From contig NZ_CVJQ01000001.1 of the NCBI RefSeq assembly GCF_001375595.1, positions 2,046,001 to 2,110,000 on the forward strand: a DNA stretch of 64,000 nt, given 5' to 3'. The notes under the pieces are model-generated. The model was not told where the DNA came from. It worked only from the letters and a program-made list of their open reading frames with translations, and ran no database searches. Source of the DNA: Phenylobacterium immobile (ATCC 35973). Its GTDB lineage: Bacteria; Pseudomonadota; Alphaproteobacteria; Caulobacterales; Caulobacteraceae. Shown here piece after piece: positions 39,534 to 49,677 of the stretch; position 1 is the stretch's first letter; the number at the start of each line of letters is the position of its first letter. The position numbers and the translations under genes are program-made.

Positions 39534-42188
39534 GTGATCGCATTCAAGGCCCGCGTTCGTGATCCCGCCGTCGCCAGCTACCGCTATCGCGTGCTGACGG
39601 CCATCCAGGCGCTGCGAAGCCTGGGCTGCGCCGCCGAGGAGTATGACCGCGCCCGTGAGGGGCTCTACACCGCCGTGGTCTTCTCCAAGGCTTATGGCGC
39701 GGACGATCAGGTCCTGGCCCGACGGCTCGCCGCGGCTGGCGTGCGCGTGGTCCTCGATCTCTGCGACAACCATTTCTACAACCCGCGCGGGCTGCCGGAT
39801 TATGATCAGGCCGCGTCGGATTTGCGGGCGATGATCGCCGTTTGCGACGAGGTGATCTGTTCGACTCCGGTGCTAGCCGCGCAGATTGAGATCGAGGCGG
39901 GCTTGGCTTATCGACCCAAGGTCGCGCCGGACTTCTACGAACAGGCGGCCACCCGCGTCGGCGGCGCCAAGCCGGTCAGCGAACCGGCGCAGTTGCTGTG
40001 GTTCGGCGTGCACGGCGCGCCCAATGCGCCTGCGGGCATGAGCGATCTCCTGCTGATCCGCGCCGAACTGGCGGAGGCCTTCGCGCTGCGACCCTTCGAG
40101 CTGACGATCTGTTCAAACAGCGAGGACGCCTACGATCGCCTGTCCCCCAGCCTGCCCGTGCCGACCCGCTACGTGGAATGGTCGCAACCCGCGCTGGAGA
40201 CCGAGCTGAGCGCCGCCGACGGCGTGATCATCCCGCTATCCGACAACGCCTTCGTCGCCGGCAAGACCCACAACCGCCTGACGCTCGCGCTGTCGGCGGG
40301 CGCCCCTGTCGTGGCCGATCCGCTGGACGCCTATCGGCCCTTCGCCGCCTTCGCCCGTATCGGCGATTGGGGCGGGGGCCTTGCGGAGCTTCTGCGGCGC
40401 CCGGCCGAGGCCTTCGCCCGGGCCGCGCCCGCCGAGGCGTTCCTCAAGGCGAACTGGTCGCCCCAGGCCTTGGCCCCGATCTGGGCGGAGGCGCTGGGCG
40501 CCCACCGGGCCGCCGAGCCGCGCGCCCTGGCGGTCGCGGCCACCGGCGGGGTTCAGGCCTGGCTCCAGGCGGAAGGTCGCAATCTGCGGCGATGGCTGAT
40601 CGCGGGCCCAGACGCCGACCCCGACATCGTCGCGGCGGCGCGGCGCGAGGGCTGGCTGGTCCTGGCCCTCGGGGTGGCCGCCCAGCGCCTCGAGGCGGAC
40701 GCCGCCTGGATCGCTGATATCCGCACCCTGGAGGACGCGCCCGAGGCGGTGCTCGAGCGCGTCGGCGTGGTCTGGGCGCCGGCCTCGCCGCGCGAGGACG
40801 GCGTCGCCTCGGCGCTCAGCCTGGGTGGCTGGACCGAGCGCTCCGACGCCCTGCAGAATCTGAAGTCGGCCGGCCGCCTGCTGCGGGCCGAGCCCGCGGA
40901 CCACGATCATGAAGACCTCGCGGGCGACTACGCCGATGAGGCCGCGACGCTACGGATCCTGGCCCGGGCAGGCGTAAGCATCGCCCGGCGGATCGGCCTC
41001 GGCGCGCCCCGACCGGGTTTCGAGGCGTTGCAGCCCTACGGCGCCCGCCGCAGCGGCGGGGCCGCGATCGTCCGACGCACCACGGGAATCTCGTACGGAC
41101 CCTATGGCTATCCCAGTCCGGCGCGGGTGTTCGTGGGCGCCGATGAGGAACAGAAGTTGGGCGCGCGGGTCCTCGCCTACAGCATCGAGCGGCGTTCAAC
41201 GATGGACGTGGTGGTCGAAGTGCTGGACGTTTCCCAGATTCCCGAACCGCAGAAGCCGGAAAATCGCTCGAAGACCGGCTTCTCCTTCGCCCGCTTCGAT
41301 ATCCCGCGCCTCTGCGACTACGACGGGCGTGGGATCTACCTGGACGCCGACATGCTGGTGTTCGGCGACATCGCCGACCTCTGGACCCAACCGCTGGATG
41401 AGGCCGACCTGCTCTACTCGCTGAGCCATCCGCACATGGGACGCACCCCGCAGACCGCGGTGATGCTGCTGAATTGCCGGTCCCTGGATTGGGACGTCGG
41501 CGCCATCGTGCGGGGCCTGGACGACGGCGCCTACACCTATGGCCAGTTGATGGGCGACCTGTGCATCGTGCACGCCGACCGCCAGAAGCCCGGCCTGCCC
41601 TACTGGTGGAACAGCCTGGAGCAGTACGATCCTGGGCGGACCTGCCTGCTGCACTACACCGACATGGACACGCAGCCGTGGGTGACCTGGAACCGTAACG
41701 GCGGCCTGTGGCTGGCCGCTCTGCGTGACGCCCTCGACGAAGGCTACATCAGCCGCGCCGAAGTCGACGAGGCGGTGGCCAACGGCCACGTTTCACCGCA
41801 ATTGCCCGTCTGGCTGGGGCTTGCAGAAACCGTATCTGACGAGGTCGCCGCGGCGCTCTGGGTCGCGCCCTACCACCGTTTCCTTGAACCGTCAGGACCT
41901 ATTGAGGGGCGCGTGAGCCTCACCTCGGACGGCATCCTCGCCGGTTGGGCCTGGCGCCCGAACGGGGCCGGCGCGCCCGTCACCTTGCGCGTTCTCGATG
42001 GAGAAGATGAAATCCTGCGGATCGTCCCTGGCGATTACGCCGCAATCCTCGAGCGGCATGGCAAGGGCGACGGCCGCCACGCCTTCGCCGTCGCCTTGCC
42101 GGACGACCTGCGAAATTCTGACCGGCCGCTCAGGGTCATCGCCGAGGGGCAGGATGAGGACCTCGCCGGCAGCCCGCTCCGGCGCTAA
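39534..42188 (+). CDS. Fusion glycosyltransferase: GT-B domain plus GT8-type domain plus C-terminal GWAW domain
   Basis: This 884-residue protein begins at a GTG preceded by AAGAGA; the frame opens 19 codons earlier. The N-terminal region of about 300 residues is GT-B-like (ARVRDPAVASYRYRV start, KTHNRLTLALSAGAPVVAD donor site). From about residue 520 there is a GT8/GT-A domain with VFVGADEEQKLGARVLAYSI and the metal motif YLDADMLVFGD (DAD near residue 604). The last 90 residues form a beta-sandwich-like unit with LAGWAWRPNGAGAPVTLRV. Two transferases in one chain suggest sequential sugar additions. Confidence 0.8.
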   Translation: MIAFKARVRDPAVASYRYRVLTAIQALRSLGCAAEEYDRAREGLYTAVVFSKAYGADDQVLARRLAAAGVRVVLDLCDNHFYNPRGLPDYDQAASDLRAMIAVCDEVICSTPVLAAQIEIEAGLAYRPKVAPDFYEQAATRVGGAKPVSEPAQLLWFGVHGAPNAPAGMSDLLLIRAELAEAFALRPFELTICSNSEDAYDRLSPSLPVPTRYVEWSQPALETELSAADGVIIPLSDNAFVAGKTHNRLTLALSAGAPVVADPLDAYRPFAAFARIGDWGGGLAELLRRPAEAFARAAPAEAFLKANWSPQALAPIWAEALGAHRAAEPRALAVAATGGVQAWLQAEGRNLRRWLIAGPDADPDIVAAARREGWLVLALGVAAQRLEADAAWIADIRTLEDAPEAVLERVGVVWAPASPREDGVASALSLGGWTERSDALQNLKSAGRLLRAEPADHDHEDLAGDYADEAATLRILARAGVSIARRIGLGAPRPGFEALQPYGARRSGGAAIVRRTTGISYGPYGYPSPARVFVGADEEQKLGARVLAYSIERRSTMDVVVEVLDVSQIPEPQKPENRSKTGFSFARFDIPRLCDYDGRGIYLDADMLVFGDIADLWTQPLDEADLLYSLSHPHMGRTPQTAVMLLNCRSLDWDVGAIVRGLDDGAYTYGQLMGDLCIVHADRQKPGLPYWWNSLEQYDPGRTCLLHYTDMDTQPWVTWNRNGGLWLAALRDALDEGYISRAEVDEAVANGHVSPQLPVWLGLAETVSDEVAAALWVAPYHRFLEPSGPIEGRVSLTSDGILAGWAWRPNGAGAPVTLRVLDGEDEILRIVPGDYAAILERHGKGDGRHAFAVALPDDLRNSDRPLRVIAEGQDEDLAGSPLRR

Positions 42189-43829
42189 TCACGCGGCGCG
42201 GCGGCCCTGCCGATCGGCCCGCAGAGTGAAGCCGATCACGCCCACCGACGCCGAGCGGGCGCCGGGCTCGATCCGATGTTCCGCTTCACCGGCGATATCG
42301 AGCGTCACGACGCCGTCGTCAGCCTGGACGCGCAGGCGGCGCCAATCGATCTGTCCCGGCGTCAGGACGCCGGTGACCGCCTGGCCGCCGTTGACCGCAA
42401 TGCGGAAGGGGCACGAGCGATCGCGCGGCCCGCGCAGGCCCAGATGAAGTTCAAGCACGCCAGCGGCGGCGAGCGCCGGCGCCAGCACGAGCCGTAGCCG
42501 TCCGCCGCCCAGACGCGTCCAGCAACCCCAGGCTTCCGGCAGCCACCAGCCCTCCCCCACGCGGAACGCAGCGCCGTGCGCGTCGTTCTCGACCGCAGCC
42601 GGTTCGCGGCCCAGGCTGTAGTAAAGGTCCGCCTGCGCACGGAGCGGCTCGGCGGTCGGAGCGGTCTCGCCGGACAGGCGCGCCGCCAGCGCGAGCAGGC
42701 GCAGAGCCCGCCCTGCGCCGGGCGCCGGGTCTAGCAGATGAATCCGCGCAGGATCGAGCGGCTGGCCCTCCCGAGCCGCGAGCGCGAGCAGTCGCTCTCG
42801 CTCATAGGCGGCGTCGACGACAACCGCCGGTGCGCGCCGCGCCGCCGCCAGGGCGCCCGCAGCATCCTCGGCGAGGCGGCCGGACAGATAGCTCAAGGCA
42901 TGGACCGACGCCTCGGCCGCCGCGCGCCTCTGCAGGCCAAAGTCCTCGTCCTCGCCAGCGGGACCGGCATCGCCGAAGTCAACGAGCACGGCGCCCTCAC
43001 GGAAGATGCAGGGCGATCCGGCGCCGGAGGCGAGCCGCAGCAACCGGCGCACGTCGAGGACGCGCTCGACATCCGGGGACTCCGCCAGCGACAGACGGCA
43101 GGCGTCTGCCAGGAGGGTGGGCGCGAGCAACCGCAGGCCCGCTGCGCGGCCGCTGGATTCGCAAAGCGCCAGATCCGGACTGGCCTCGATCAAGGCCAGG
43201 ACCAGCGCGGCGCGAGCCTTGTCCACGGCGCCCAGCGGACCGGTCGCCATCCGCCGCATCAGACCGGTGATGTGGACAGCCACCTGCGGGGCGTCGTCCG
43301 GCGTTGTCTCTAGCGCCGAGGCCAGAGCGCTGACGTCCAGCGCCAGACCATCGCGCGCCAGGCCCGAAAGTTCGCGCGTGGCGTCCGCCCATCCGCCATC
43401 GAGCTCCAGGGCGCGCATATAGGCGCCCGCCGCCTCCTCGCGACGGCCCTGCATCTTCAAGGCATGTCCCAAATTCAGGAAGGTGTCGGCCAGCGGCGGA
43501 CTGTAGATCAGCGACGCGCGATAGGCTTTCTCGGCCGCGACGGGATCGGACGCCTCCTTCAGGGCATGCCCGAACTGCACCCAGATATGCGGCAGGCGCG
43601 GATCGAGACGCAGACCTTCGGCATAGGCGAAGGCCGCGGCGGGCCAGTCGCGAAGATCGCGAGCGTCATCGCCGCGCTGGACCGCATCGCGGCGCGCCTT
43701 GGTCCGCCATGGATTGAGCAGGGCCAGACGACCGGCGACGCCAAGGCGCGCCTCCGGCAGGGCGGGCAGACGGTTTGCGCCGTCCTGCGGTTCGCCAAGC
43801 TTTACCGCCTTGCGGATTGCGCTACCCAT
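42189..43829 (-). CDS. TPR protein with C-terminal beta-sandwich-like glycan domain, copy 2
   Basis: This 546-residue paralogue of the protein at 27628 has the same order of parts. The TPR module sits near residues 55-155 (FAYAEGLRLDPRLPHIWVQF, LNLGHALKMQGRREEAAGAY). A variable middle follows, then a C-terminal module GWWLPEAWGCWTRLGGG ending ASVGVIGFTLRA. The ATG at 43829 avoids overlap with the divergent gene, although the frame is open further upstream. Its stop abuts the stop of the fusion glycosyltransferase. Confidence 0.75.
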   Translation of the reverse strand: MGSAIRKAVKLGEPQDGANRLPALPEARLGVAGRLALLNPWRTKARRDAVQRGDDARDLRDWPAAAFAYAEGLRLDPRLPHIWVQFGHALKEASDPVAAEKAYRASLIYSPPLADTFLNLGHALKMQGRREEAAGAYMRALELDGGWADATRELSGLARDGLALDVSALASALETTPDDAPQVAVHITGLMRRMATGPLGAVDKARAALVLALIEASPDLALCESSGRAAGLRLLAPTLLADACRLSLAESPDVERVLDVRRLLRLASGAGSPCIFREGAVLVDFGDAGPAGEDEDFGLQRRAAAEASVHALSYLSGRLAEDAAGALAAARRAPAVVVDAAYERERLLALAAREGQPLDPARIHLLDPAPGAGRALRLLALAARLSGETAPTAEPLRAQADLYYSLGREPAAVENDAHGAAFRVGEGWWLPEAWGCWTRLGGGRLRLVLAPALAAAGVLELHLGLRGPRDRSCPFRIAVNGGQAVTGVLTPGQIDWRRLRVQADDGVVTLDIAGEAEHRIEPGARSASVGVIGFTLRADRQGRRAA

Positions 43830-43907
43830 GGGGTCGTTGATCCCGCCAGCCCATAGCGAGCCGATGTCTCCTGCCTTCCCATCGTCTACACCGAAATCGG
43901 CGCGCGG

Positions 43908-46136
43908 ATGCAATCGCGGATCGGCCCGATGAGCCGCTGGCCGTGGGAGCGCAAATCCGTATCGCGCCCGCAGGCCGTGGCGCCTGATGCTGCGGCGACC
44001 GCCCTGGTCGAGGCGTCGCCTGCGACCATGGACGAGGCAGATCGTCTGCGTGACGCCGGGGATTGGCCGAACGCGGCGTCGGCCTACCGTCGGTTCCTGG
44101 AGGCCGAGCCGGACCACGTTGCGGCCTGGGTTCAGTATGGCCACGCCAGCAAGGAGGCCGGCCAGCTTGAGGAGGCGGTCGGCGCCTATTTGCGCGCGAC
44201 GACACTGGCGCCGCAGGACGCCGACGCCCAGTTGCAGCTGGGCCATGGTTTGAAACTGTCGGGCGAGGTGGTGCGCGCCACCGAGGCCTATCGGCGCGCT
44301 TATGAGCTTGCGCCCGATCTGGCTGACGCCCGCAGCGAACTGATCGCTCTGGGCGCCCGCGAACTGATCGACGAGCCTCCTGGCGACCAGGATGCACTCT
44401 ATGAGGTGTCGCGCGAACTCGACGCCTTGCGTCGCGCCATCACCCGACTCGAAAAGCGGCTGCCGGCGCTCGAGGCGTTCGCCACCATCCCCTTGGCGCA
44501 CCACGCCGAGTTTCGGCGGGCCTTTGACGTCGTCGGCGATCCCGGCGCGGCGGCGTCACCCGTAGCCTTCGCAATCATCGTCGAGGCGGCGGAGGACGAT
44601 CCCGCCGGCCTGCGCGACACCTTGCTCAGCCTGATGGACCAGAGCCATGGCGCCTGGACGGCGACCGTCAGGGCGCACCCGCGCCTGCTGGCCGATCGCG
44701 CCGGCACCTACGGCCATCTAGACGGCCGAATCCGTCTGGTCCCCGGCGACGACGGCTTGGCCCGGCAGGCCGATCTGGTCGTTGCGCTGCGCGCCGGCGT
44801 CACCCTGGACCCCCGCTCGCTCGCCTGGTTCGCGGAAACCATGCGCCGGACCGGCGCGTCGGCGGCCTATCCCGATTTCGACCACCGGCGGCGCGGTGCG
44901 CACAACGTCGTGGCGCATAGCGATCCGCGGCTGTTGGGCCCCTTCGAGATCGACGCCTTGCTCCAGTCGGAGGAGCTTCTGCAGGCGCCTTGTTTCGTTC
45001 GCGAGGTGTGGAACAGCGTCGGCGGCGACGAACTCGCCTGGGCGGACCGTCTTCGGGAAGGGTTTCTGACCGCGCAGGGTGACGGGCCGATCGCCCATAT
45101 CCCGCGGCTGCTGGCGAGCCGGCCCGTACAGACCGCCCGCGATCCAGCCCCCGCAGCCTCCGTAATGCGGGGCGCGTGGTTGCATTCAGCGGCGCTGGAC
45201 GGGGCTCCGGTGACGGTCTGGCCGCCGAGCGACCCAGCCGAACGCATCACCGTGATCATCCCCTCACGGGACCGCCCGGACATGCTGGGCGCCTGCGTCG
45301 AAAGCCTGATCGCCCATGCCAAGGATCGGGTTCGCCTCGATATCCTGATCGTCGACAACGCCAGCGAACAGATGGCGACGAAGCTGGCGCTGCAAGACTA
45401 CGCCCGGGCCGGCGTCGCGCGCACCCTGCGGGTTGAAGAGCCGTTCAATTGGTCCCGTCTGAACAACCTGGCGGCGAAGACCGGCCACGGCCTGCTCCTT
45501 TTTCTCAATGATGACGTCGTCATGCTGACGCCGGATTGGGACGAACTGCTGCTCGGTTACGCCCAGCAGCCCAGAACCTCGGTGATCGGGGCCCGCCTGG
45601 TCTATCCGGACAGGCGCATCCAGCATGCCGGTGTAGCGCTGAGCTGCGATGACAGCCCAAGGCACGAAGGCGTCGGCCGGCCGGCGGCTGACAGCGGGCC
45701 TGGCGAGCGTTGGGCGCGGACGCGTTCGGTCGGTGCGGTCACAGGCGCATTCCTGGCGGTGCGCAAGGATCTATTCGACACCCTGGGTGGCTTCGATGAA
45801 GCGGGGTTACCCATTGATTTCAGCGACGTGGACTTCTGCCTTAAGGCGCGGGCGGCGGGCGGCAAGGTGGTCTATGCGCCAGCAATCAGCCTTATCCACG
45901 CGGAGTCGCAGAGCCGCGGATTGAACGTCCGCGCCCGCGAGCGAGCCTGGGAAGCCAGCGAGTTGACCGTGCTGCAAGAACGCTGGGGCCGCGGCATGCT
46001 GTGGGACCCGGCCTCCAACCCGTACTACAGGCCTTCGGGGCGGCCGGTGGAGGCGCTGCGAGCGCCGGCGATCGCGGCCGTCTGGGACTGGATTGACGCC
46101 AGCGTGTCGCCGAACCCGTGGGGCATACGTTCCTGA
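43908..46136 (+). CDS. TPR-GT2 fusion glycosyltransferase
   Basis: This 742-residue protein (735 if the ATG at 43929 is used) carries TPR units at about residues 45-150 that are related to those of the two neighbouring TPR proteins (WVQYGHASKEAGQ, LQLGHGLKLSGE). A short coiled segment and a degenerate GT2-like region (about 215-350) follow. A full GT2 domain starts near residue 445 with TVIIPSRDRPDML, IVDNASE, the metal motif FLNDDVVML and FDTLGGFDEAGLPIDFSDVD. Fusion of TPR to GT2 suggests that the TPR modules here dock glycosyltransferases. Confidence 0.85.
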   Translation: MQSRIGPMSRWPWERKSVSRPQAVAPDAAATALVEASPATMDEADRLRDAGDWPNAASAYRRFLEAEPDHVAAWVQYGHASKEAGQLEEAVGAYLRATTLAPQDADAQLQLGHGLKLSGEVVRATEAYRRAYELAPDLADARSELIALGARELIDEPPGDQDALYEVSRELDALRRAITRLEKRLPALEAFATIPLAHHAEFRRAFDVVGDPGAAASPVAFAIIVEAAEDDPAGLRDTLLSLMDQSHGAWTATVRAHPRLLADRAGTYGHLDGRIRLVPGDDGLARQADLVVALRAGVTLDPRSLAWFAETMRRTGASAAYPDFDHRRRGAHNVVAHSDPRLLGPFEIDALLQSEELLQAPCFVREVWNSVGGDELAWADRLREGFLTAQGDGPIAHIPRLLASRPVQTARDPAPAASVMRGAWLHSAALDGAPVTVWPPSDPAERITVIIPSRDRPDMLGACVESLIAHAKDRVRLDILIVDNASEQMATKLALQDYARAGVARTLRVEEPFNWSRLNNLAAKTGHGLLLFLNDDVVMLTPDWDELLLGYAQQPRTSVIGARLVYPDRRIQHAGVALSCDDSPRHEGVGRPAADSGPGERWARTRSVGAVTGAFLAVRKDLFDTLGGFDEAGLPIDFSDVDFCLKARAAGGKVVYAPAISLIHAESQSRGLNVRARERAWEASELTVLQERWGRGMLWDPASNPYYRPSGRPVEALRAPAIAAVWDWIDASVSPNPWGIRS

Positions 46137-46139
46137 AAC

Positions 46140-46982
46140 TCACCGCTTCAGAAAAAGCATCACGTCGTCGTAGGCCTCAAGCACCTCATTGAGGGTGATC
46201 GGTTTGATCGTCCCCTCGTAGGTGATGTGGCGAAGTTTGAAGAGATCGGTGATCTCCTTCATGAAGGCCTGCGCCTGCTTGGGATAGCGGCGGCAGTTCA
46301 CCTCCATCATGATCTGAATCTGCGGGTTGGCGAGGATCGTCCTGCGCATGCCGCGCCAGACGCCCATCTCGGCGCCCTCGACGTCGATCTTCACGAAATC
46401 GACCTTCGGCAAGGCCATGTCGTCGATGGACGTCAGGGGTACGGTGGCGGATTCCCAGTCGGGATGTGGCGGCGTTTCGCAGATCAGGGCGTTCTTCGGC
46501 TCGCCCGGCGGCATGTACAGCGTGACGGTGCCCGGCCCATCGCCCAAGGCGACACCCTTGACGTCGACGATGCCGGAGAAGCCGTTGATGGCGACATTGC
46601 GCTCGAGAAGACGGCGCGTACCCGGCATTGGCTCGATGGCGACGACCTTGCCGTTGTGCCCGGTCAACTCGCCAAGCAGCACCGTGTAGTAACCGACGTT
46701 CGCGCCCGCATCGATGCAGACCATGCCCGGCATCACCGTGTCGGTCATGACCTTGGTGACCCACATCTCCCAAAAGCCGTCGGCGATCAGATGGGGGCCA
46801 AGGCCTTCGTCCCGGGTGGAGACGTACATCTTGAACCGCGCGAGCGTGCGGCAGAGCATGGTGTCGTCGCCCAGGTAGGCCGCGAAGGCGAGCCTTCGGC
46901 ACTGGCCCTCCCAGTCAGCCTTGTCAGGGGACGACAGCAGGGTCCGAGGCGCCACAAGGGCGTAGGACGAATGATCAGGCAT
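46140..46982 (-). CDS. FkbM-family SAM-dependent methyltransferase
   Basis: This 280-residue protein has the SAM-binding motif DAGANVGYYT (residues 91-100), the acidic IEPMP loop, the ALGDGPGTVTLY strand and KVDFVKIDVEGAEMGVWRG, which define FkbM O-methyltransferases. Such enzymes cap or decorate surface sugars. The start is uncertain: ATG codons at 47000 and 47042 would extend it; 46982 has a G-rich site upstream. It converges on the TPR-GT2 gene with 3 bases between. Confidence 0.88.
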   Translation of the reverse strand: MPDHSSYALVAPRTLLSSPDKADWEGQCRRLAFAAYLGDDTMLCRTLARFKMYVSTRDEGLGPHLIADGFWEMWVTKVMTDTVMPGMVCIDAGANVGYYTVLLGELTGHNGKVVAIEPMPGTRRLLERNVAINGFSGIVDVKGVALGDGPGTVTLYMPPGEPKNALICETPPHPDWESATVPLTSIDDMALPKVDFVKIDVEGAEMGVWRGMRRTILANPQIQIMMEVNCRRYPKQAQAFMKEITDLFKLRHITYEGTIKPITLNEVLEAYDDVMLFLKR

Positions 46983-47298
46983 ATCGTTCTGCCCCCCCAT
47001 CGGTCGATTCTCGCGGGCCTGCGACAAGGTCCAGCGCCTCATGATGATCGTGCTCCCCCTCGGCGACAAGCGTCGCCGGGACCTGTCTGGCGACCAAGCT
47101 CAGTCGCGGCGCCCTGCCCCAGTCGCACGGTCGTTTGCACATCCCGAACGCTCAGGCCACAGCTCCTGATGGCACAGCTGCTGCGCTGAAGCTTCAAGAC
47201 TCGGTCGCGTTCGACCCGCGGAAGACCACGCGACGCCGATTCTGCCCGCGGATAGGGCGCAACGTCTGCAAAGCGGCCCAGCCCGTCGACCTCAAGCA
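46983..47298. other. Intergenic region without a supported gene
   Basis: This 316-base stretch separates two minus-strand genes. It holds the probable promoter of the methyltransferase gene and, at 47061-47078, a 7-bp hairpin (CGGCGAC/GTCGCCG) with an AAGC loop. Short open frames exist but have neither a ribosome-binding site nor recognisable protein sequence. Confidence 0.5.
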
Positions 47299-48771
47299 TC
47301 AGAATCGCACGCCCAGCTGGCTGTAAAGCGCCGACAACCGGCCGCGATAAGCCTCGGGCGTAAAGCGCGCCGCCTGCGCGAGCCCGCGGCGGGACAATTC
47401 GTCCCGAAGGCCAGCGTCGCCGTCCAGCCGACGCACAGCTTCGCCAATGGCGCGCGGGTCGTAAGGATCGACCAGCAGCGCGGCGTCCCCCGCGACTTCG
47501 GGCAGGGAGGAGGTGTTGGAGGTGATGACCGGCACGCCCAGCTGCATCGCCTCCAGCACCGGAAGACCGAAGCCCTCATAGATCGAGGGGAAGACCACCG
47601 CCTTGGCGCCACGGATCAGGCTGATCAGCATCGAATAGGGGACGTAGTCGAGCCGCATGATCGAGGCCTCGGCCCGCTCGCGCGCTGCGGCGGGCGCGCC
47701 CCCCGCCGCCAGACCCTGGCGCACCGACCAGCGCTCCAGGGGCGCGACGGCGCCTGAGCGACGCTTTTCAGCGAGCGGCATCAACCGCAGTTCCTGCTCG
47801 GACTTCCAGGCGGCCTTGCCGACCAGAAGCAAGGGCGTCTTCACATTGGCGGTGAGGAAACCCTCGATCAGTCGACCGACGTTCTTCTTGGGCTCGATCG
47901 CGCCGAAGAACAGGAAGTAGCCCTGGTGAGGCAGGCCAACGGCGCCGGCGACGTCGCTGCGGGCCTGGTCGGCCGAGCGCAGGCCCTGGGCGCCGAAGTC
48001 GACCGCCTGGTAGGTGTTGGTCACCTGCTCTTCGCGGACGCCCATGATCCGCAGGATGTCGGCCTTCGACGTCTCTGACACGGTGACAATGTGGTCGGCG
48101 CGGCGGCCGATCATCTTCACCATCTTCAGGTAGCGCTTCTTGTGGTCCAGCGTGGTGTGCGGCAAGCGCAGGGGCACGAGGTCATGGACCGTGTAGATAT
48201 TCTTGGTCGCCTCCATCTCGATGGGGATCGGGTAGGTCCAGTGCATCACCTCCGGCGGGTTGGGCACGCGCACCTTCAGCAGGCGGCCCCAGGCGTGGAA
48301 GTGATTGTGCGCCAGGACGAACAGATTGCGGCTGTTCAAGATCCGGTCGAAGGCCGGCAGGCGGTCCTTGAAGTCGGCGGCGACGACATCGCCGCGAATC
48401 GGCACCTCGGTCACCTTGACCGGCGCCAGCGTCCGCAGGGCCATAAGAGCGCCGAGGGGGTAGCTGTCGATCTCCAGCAAAGGAGAAGCGTCGAAGAAGC
48501 CGATCTCCTGGAGCAGGTCGATATCAATCTGACGCTCGCCGCCGACGTCGCGCCGGGCGGGGATGTTCCGCCCATAGAGGACATCAACCGAAGCGCCCAG
48601 ATCCTTGAGCACATAACTCAGGTTACGGCTGTAGGTGGCGATGCCGGTGCCTTGCTCTAAGGCAAGATTATAGCCGTCGAGGCCGATATGCGGCCGCCGG
48701 TCCCGCCCCGCCAACTTTTCATCCTCTGGCCTTGGTCCTTGCCTCTCCCTTAGCCGGAAACGCCGGCGCAT
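47299..48771 (-). CDS. GT4 glycosyltransferase
   Basis: This is a 490-residue GT-B retaining glycosyltransferase. The N-terminal acceptor domain contains [20 protein letters not shown]. The C-terminal donor domain has [34 protein letters not shown] and the diagnostic E-x7-E region [18 protein letters not shown]. The first 25 residues are very basic and may belong to a shorter true start. It is divergent from the capsule export operon, so the 100-bp region between them probably holds both promoters. Confidence 0.92.
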   Translation of the reverse strand: MRRRFRLRERQGPRPEDEKLAGRDRRPHIGLDGYNLALEQGTGIATYSRNLSYVLKDLGASVDVLYGRNIPARRDVGGERQIDIDLLQEIGFFDASPLLEIDSYPLGALMALRTLAPVKVTEVPIRGDVVAADFKDRLPAFDRILNSRNLFVLAHNHFHAWGRLLKVRVPNPPEVMHWTYPIPIEMEATKNIYTVHDLVPLRLPHTTLDHKKRYLKMVKMIGRRADHIVTVSETSKADILRIMGVREEQVTNTYQAVDFGAQGLRSADQARSDVAGAVGLPHQGYFLFFGAIEPKKNVGRLIEGFLTANVKTPLLLVGKAAWKSEQELRLMPLAEKRRSGAVAPLERWSVRQGLAAGGAPAAARERAEASIMRLDYVPYSMLISLIRGAKAVVFPSIYEGFGLPVLEAMQLGVPVITSNTSSLPEVAGDAALLVDPYDPRAIGEAVRRLDGDAGLRDELSRRGLAQAARFTPEAYRGRLSALYSQLGVRF

Positions 48772-48873
48772 GTTCAGGCAATCTCAACGGCATAGCGAAA
48801 TTATGCGGGGTGGCGCTTGTTCGCAGGCGCCGCATCGCTAAAAGGGTTCACGCGTCGTCAGGTGGGAAACTAC

Positions 48874-49677
48874 GTGTCACAACAGTTTGCTTCCGGCGCC
48901 CTTTGGCGGGGCGCGCGCATCCAAGTGCGCGTGATCGGCGCATTGATCGTCCGTGAGTTGCAGACGCGGTTCGGCCGCGAAAACATCGGCTTCCTGTGGA
49001 TGATCGTTGAGCCGGCGATGCTGGCCATCGGCATTACTGTGATCCACTTCGTGATCGCCGTGCCGCTGCCTGAAGGCCTGCAGCCGATTCCCTTCTACGT
49101 GTCAGGCTACGTGCCCTTCATGCTGTTCCGCTACAACGCGATCCGCGCCGGCAACACGATCCTGAGCAATCGGGTGCTGATGTACCATCGGCAGGTGCGG
49201 CCGCTGGACCTCCTCCTCGCCGCGACGCTGCTGGAGGTCGCAGCGAGCCTGATGGTGCTGTTCCTGTTGCTCTATGGCGCCGCCTGGGCCGGGTTCTCTC
49301 CATGGCCAGAGCGGCCGCTGCTGCTGATCGCGGGCCTGGTGATGATGTGGTGGCTGGCCACAGCGACATCGATGATCGTCTGCGCGCTCACCCAGTTCTT
49401 CCCTGGCTTCTTCGAGCGGCTGATCCCTGCGTTCCTTTATCTGAGCGTGCCGTTCTCGGGCATGTTCTTCCGGATCGATTGGCTCCCTCAGCGCCTGCGC
49501 GAGATCTTCGTCTGGATCCCCATCCCGCAGATCGTCGACATCTGCCGGCTGGGCGTCTGGAGCCACCTTGAACCCAACTACATCCGCGTGCCCTACCTGT
49601 TTGGCTTCTGTGGCGTGCTGACCCTCGTGGGGCTCTTCTCGCTCAGCGCCGTGCGCAGCCGGATCAAGTTCTCATGA
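48874..49677 (+). CDS. kpsM: Capsule ABC transporter permease (KpsM-like)
   Basis: This 267-residue ABC-2 permease has six hydrophobic segments and starts with GALIVRELQTRFGRENIGFLWMIVEP, the N-terminal signature of KpsM/Wzm-type polysaccharide exporters. The GTG at 48874 has a GGTGGGA site upstream and gives the usual length; a TTG at 48817 would add 19 residues. It moves lipid-linked polysaccharide across the inner membrane. The stop overlaps the ATP-binding subunit's start (ATGA). Confidence 0.93.
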   Translation: MSQQFASGALWRGARIQVRVIGALIVRELQTRFGRENIGFLWMIVEPAMLAIGITVIHFVIAVPLPEGLQPIPFYVSGYVPFMLFRYNAIRAGNTILSNRVLMYHRQVRPLDLLLAATLLEVAASLMVLFLLLYGAAWAGFSPWPERPLLLIAGLVMMWWLATATSMIVCALTQFFPGFFERLIPAFLYLSVPFSGMFFRIDWLPQRLREIFVWIPIPQIVDICRLGVWSHLEPNYIRVPYLFGFCGVLTLVGLFSLSAVRSRIKFS

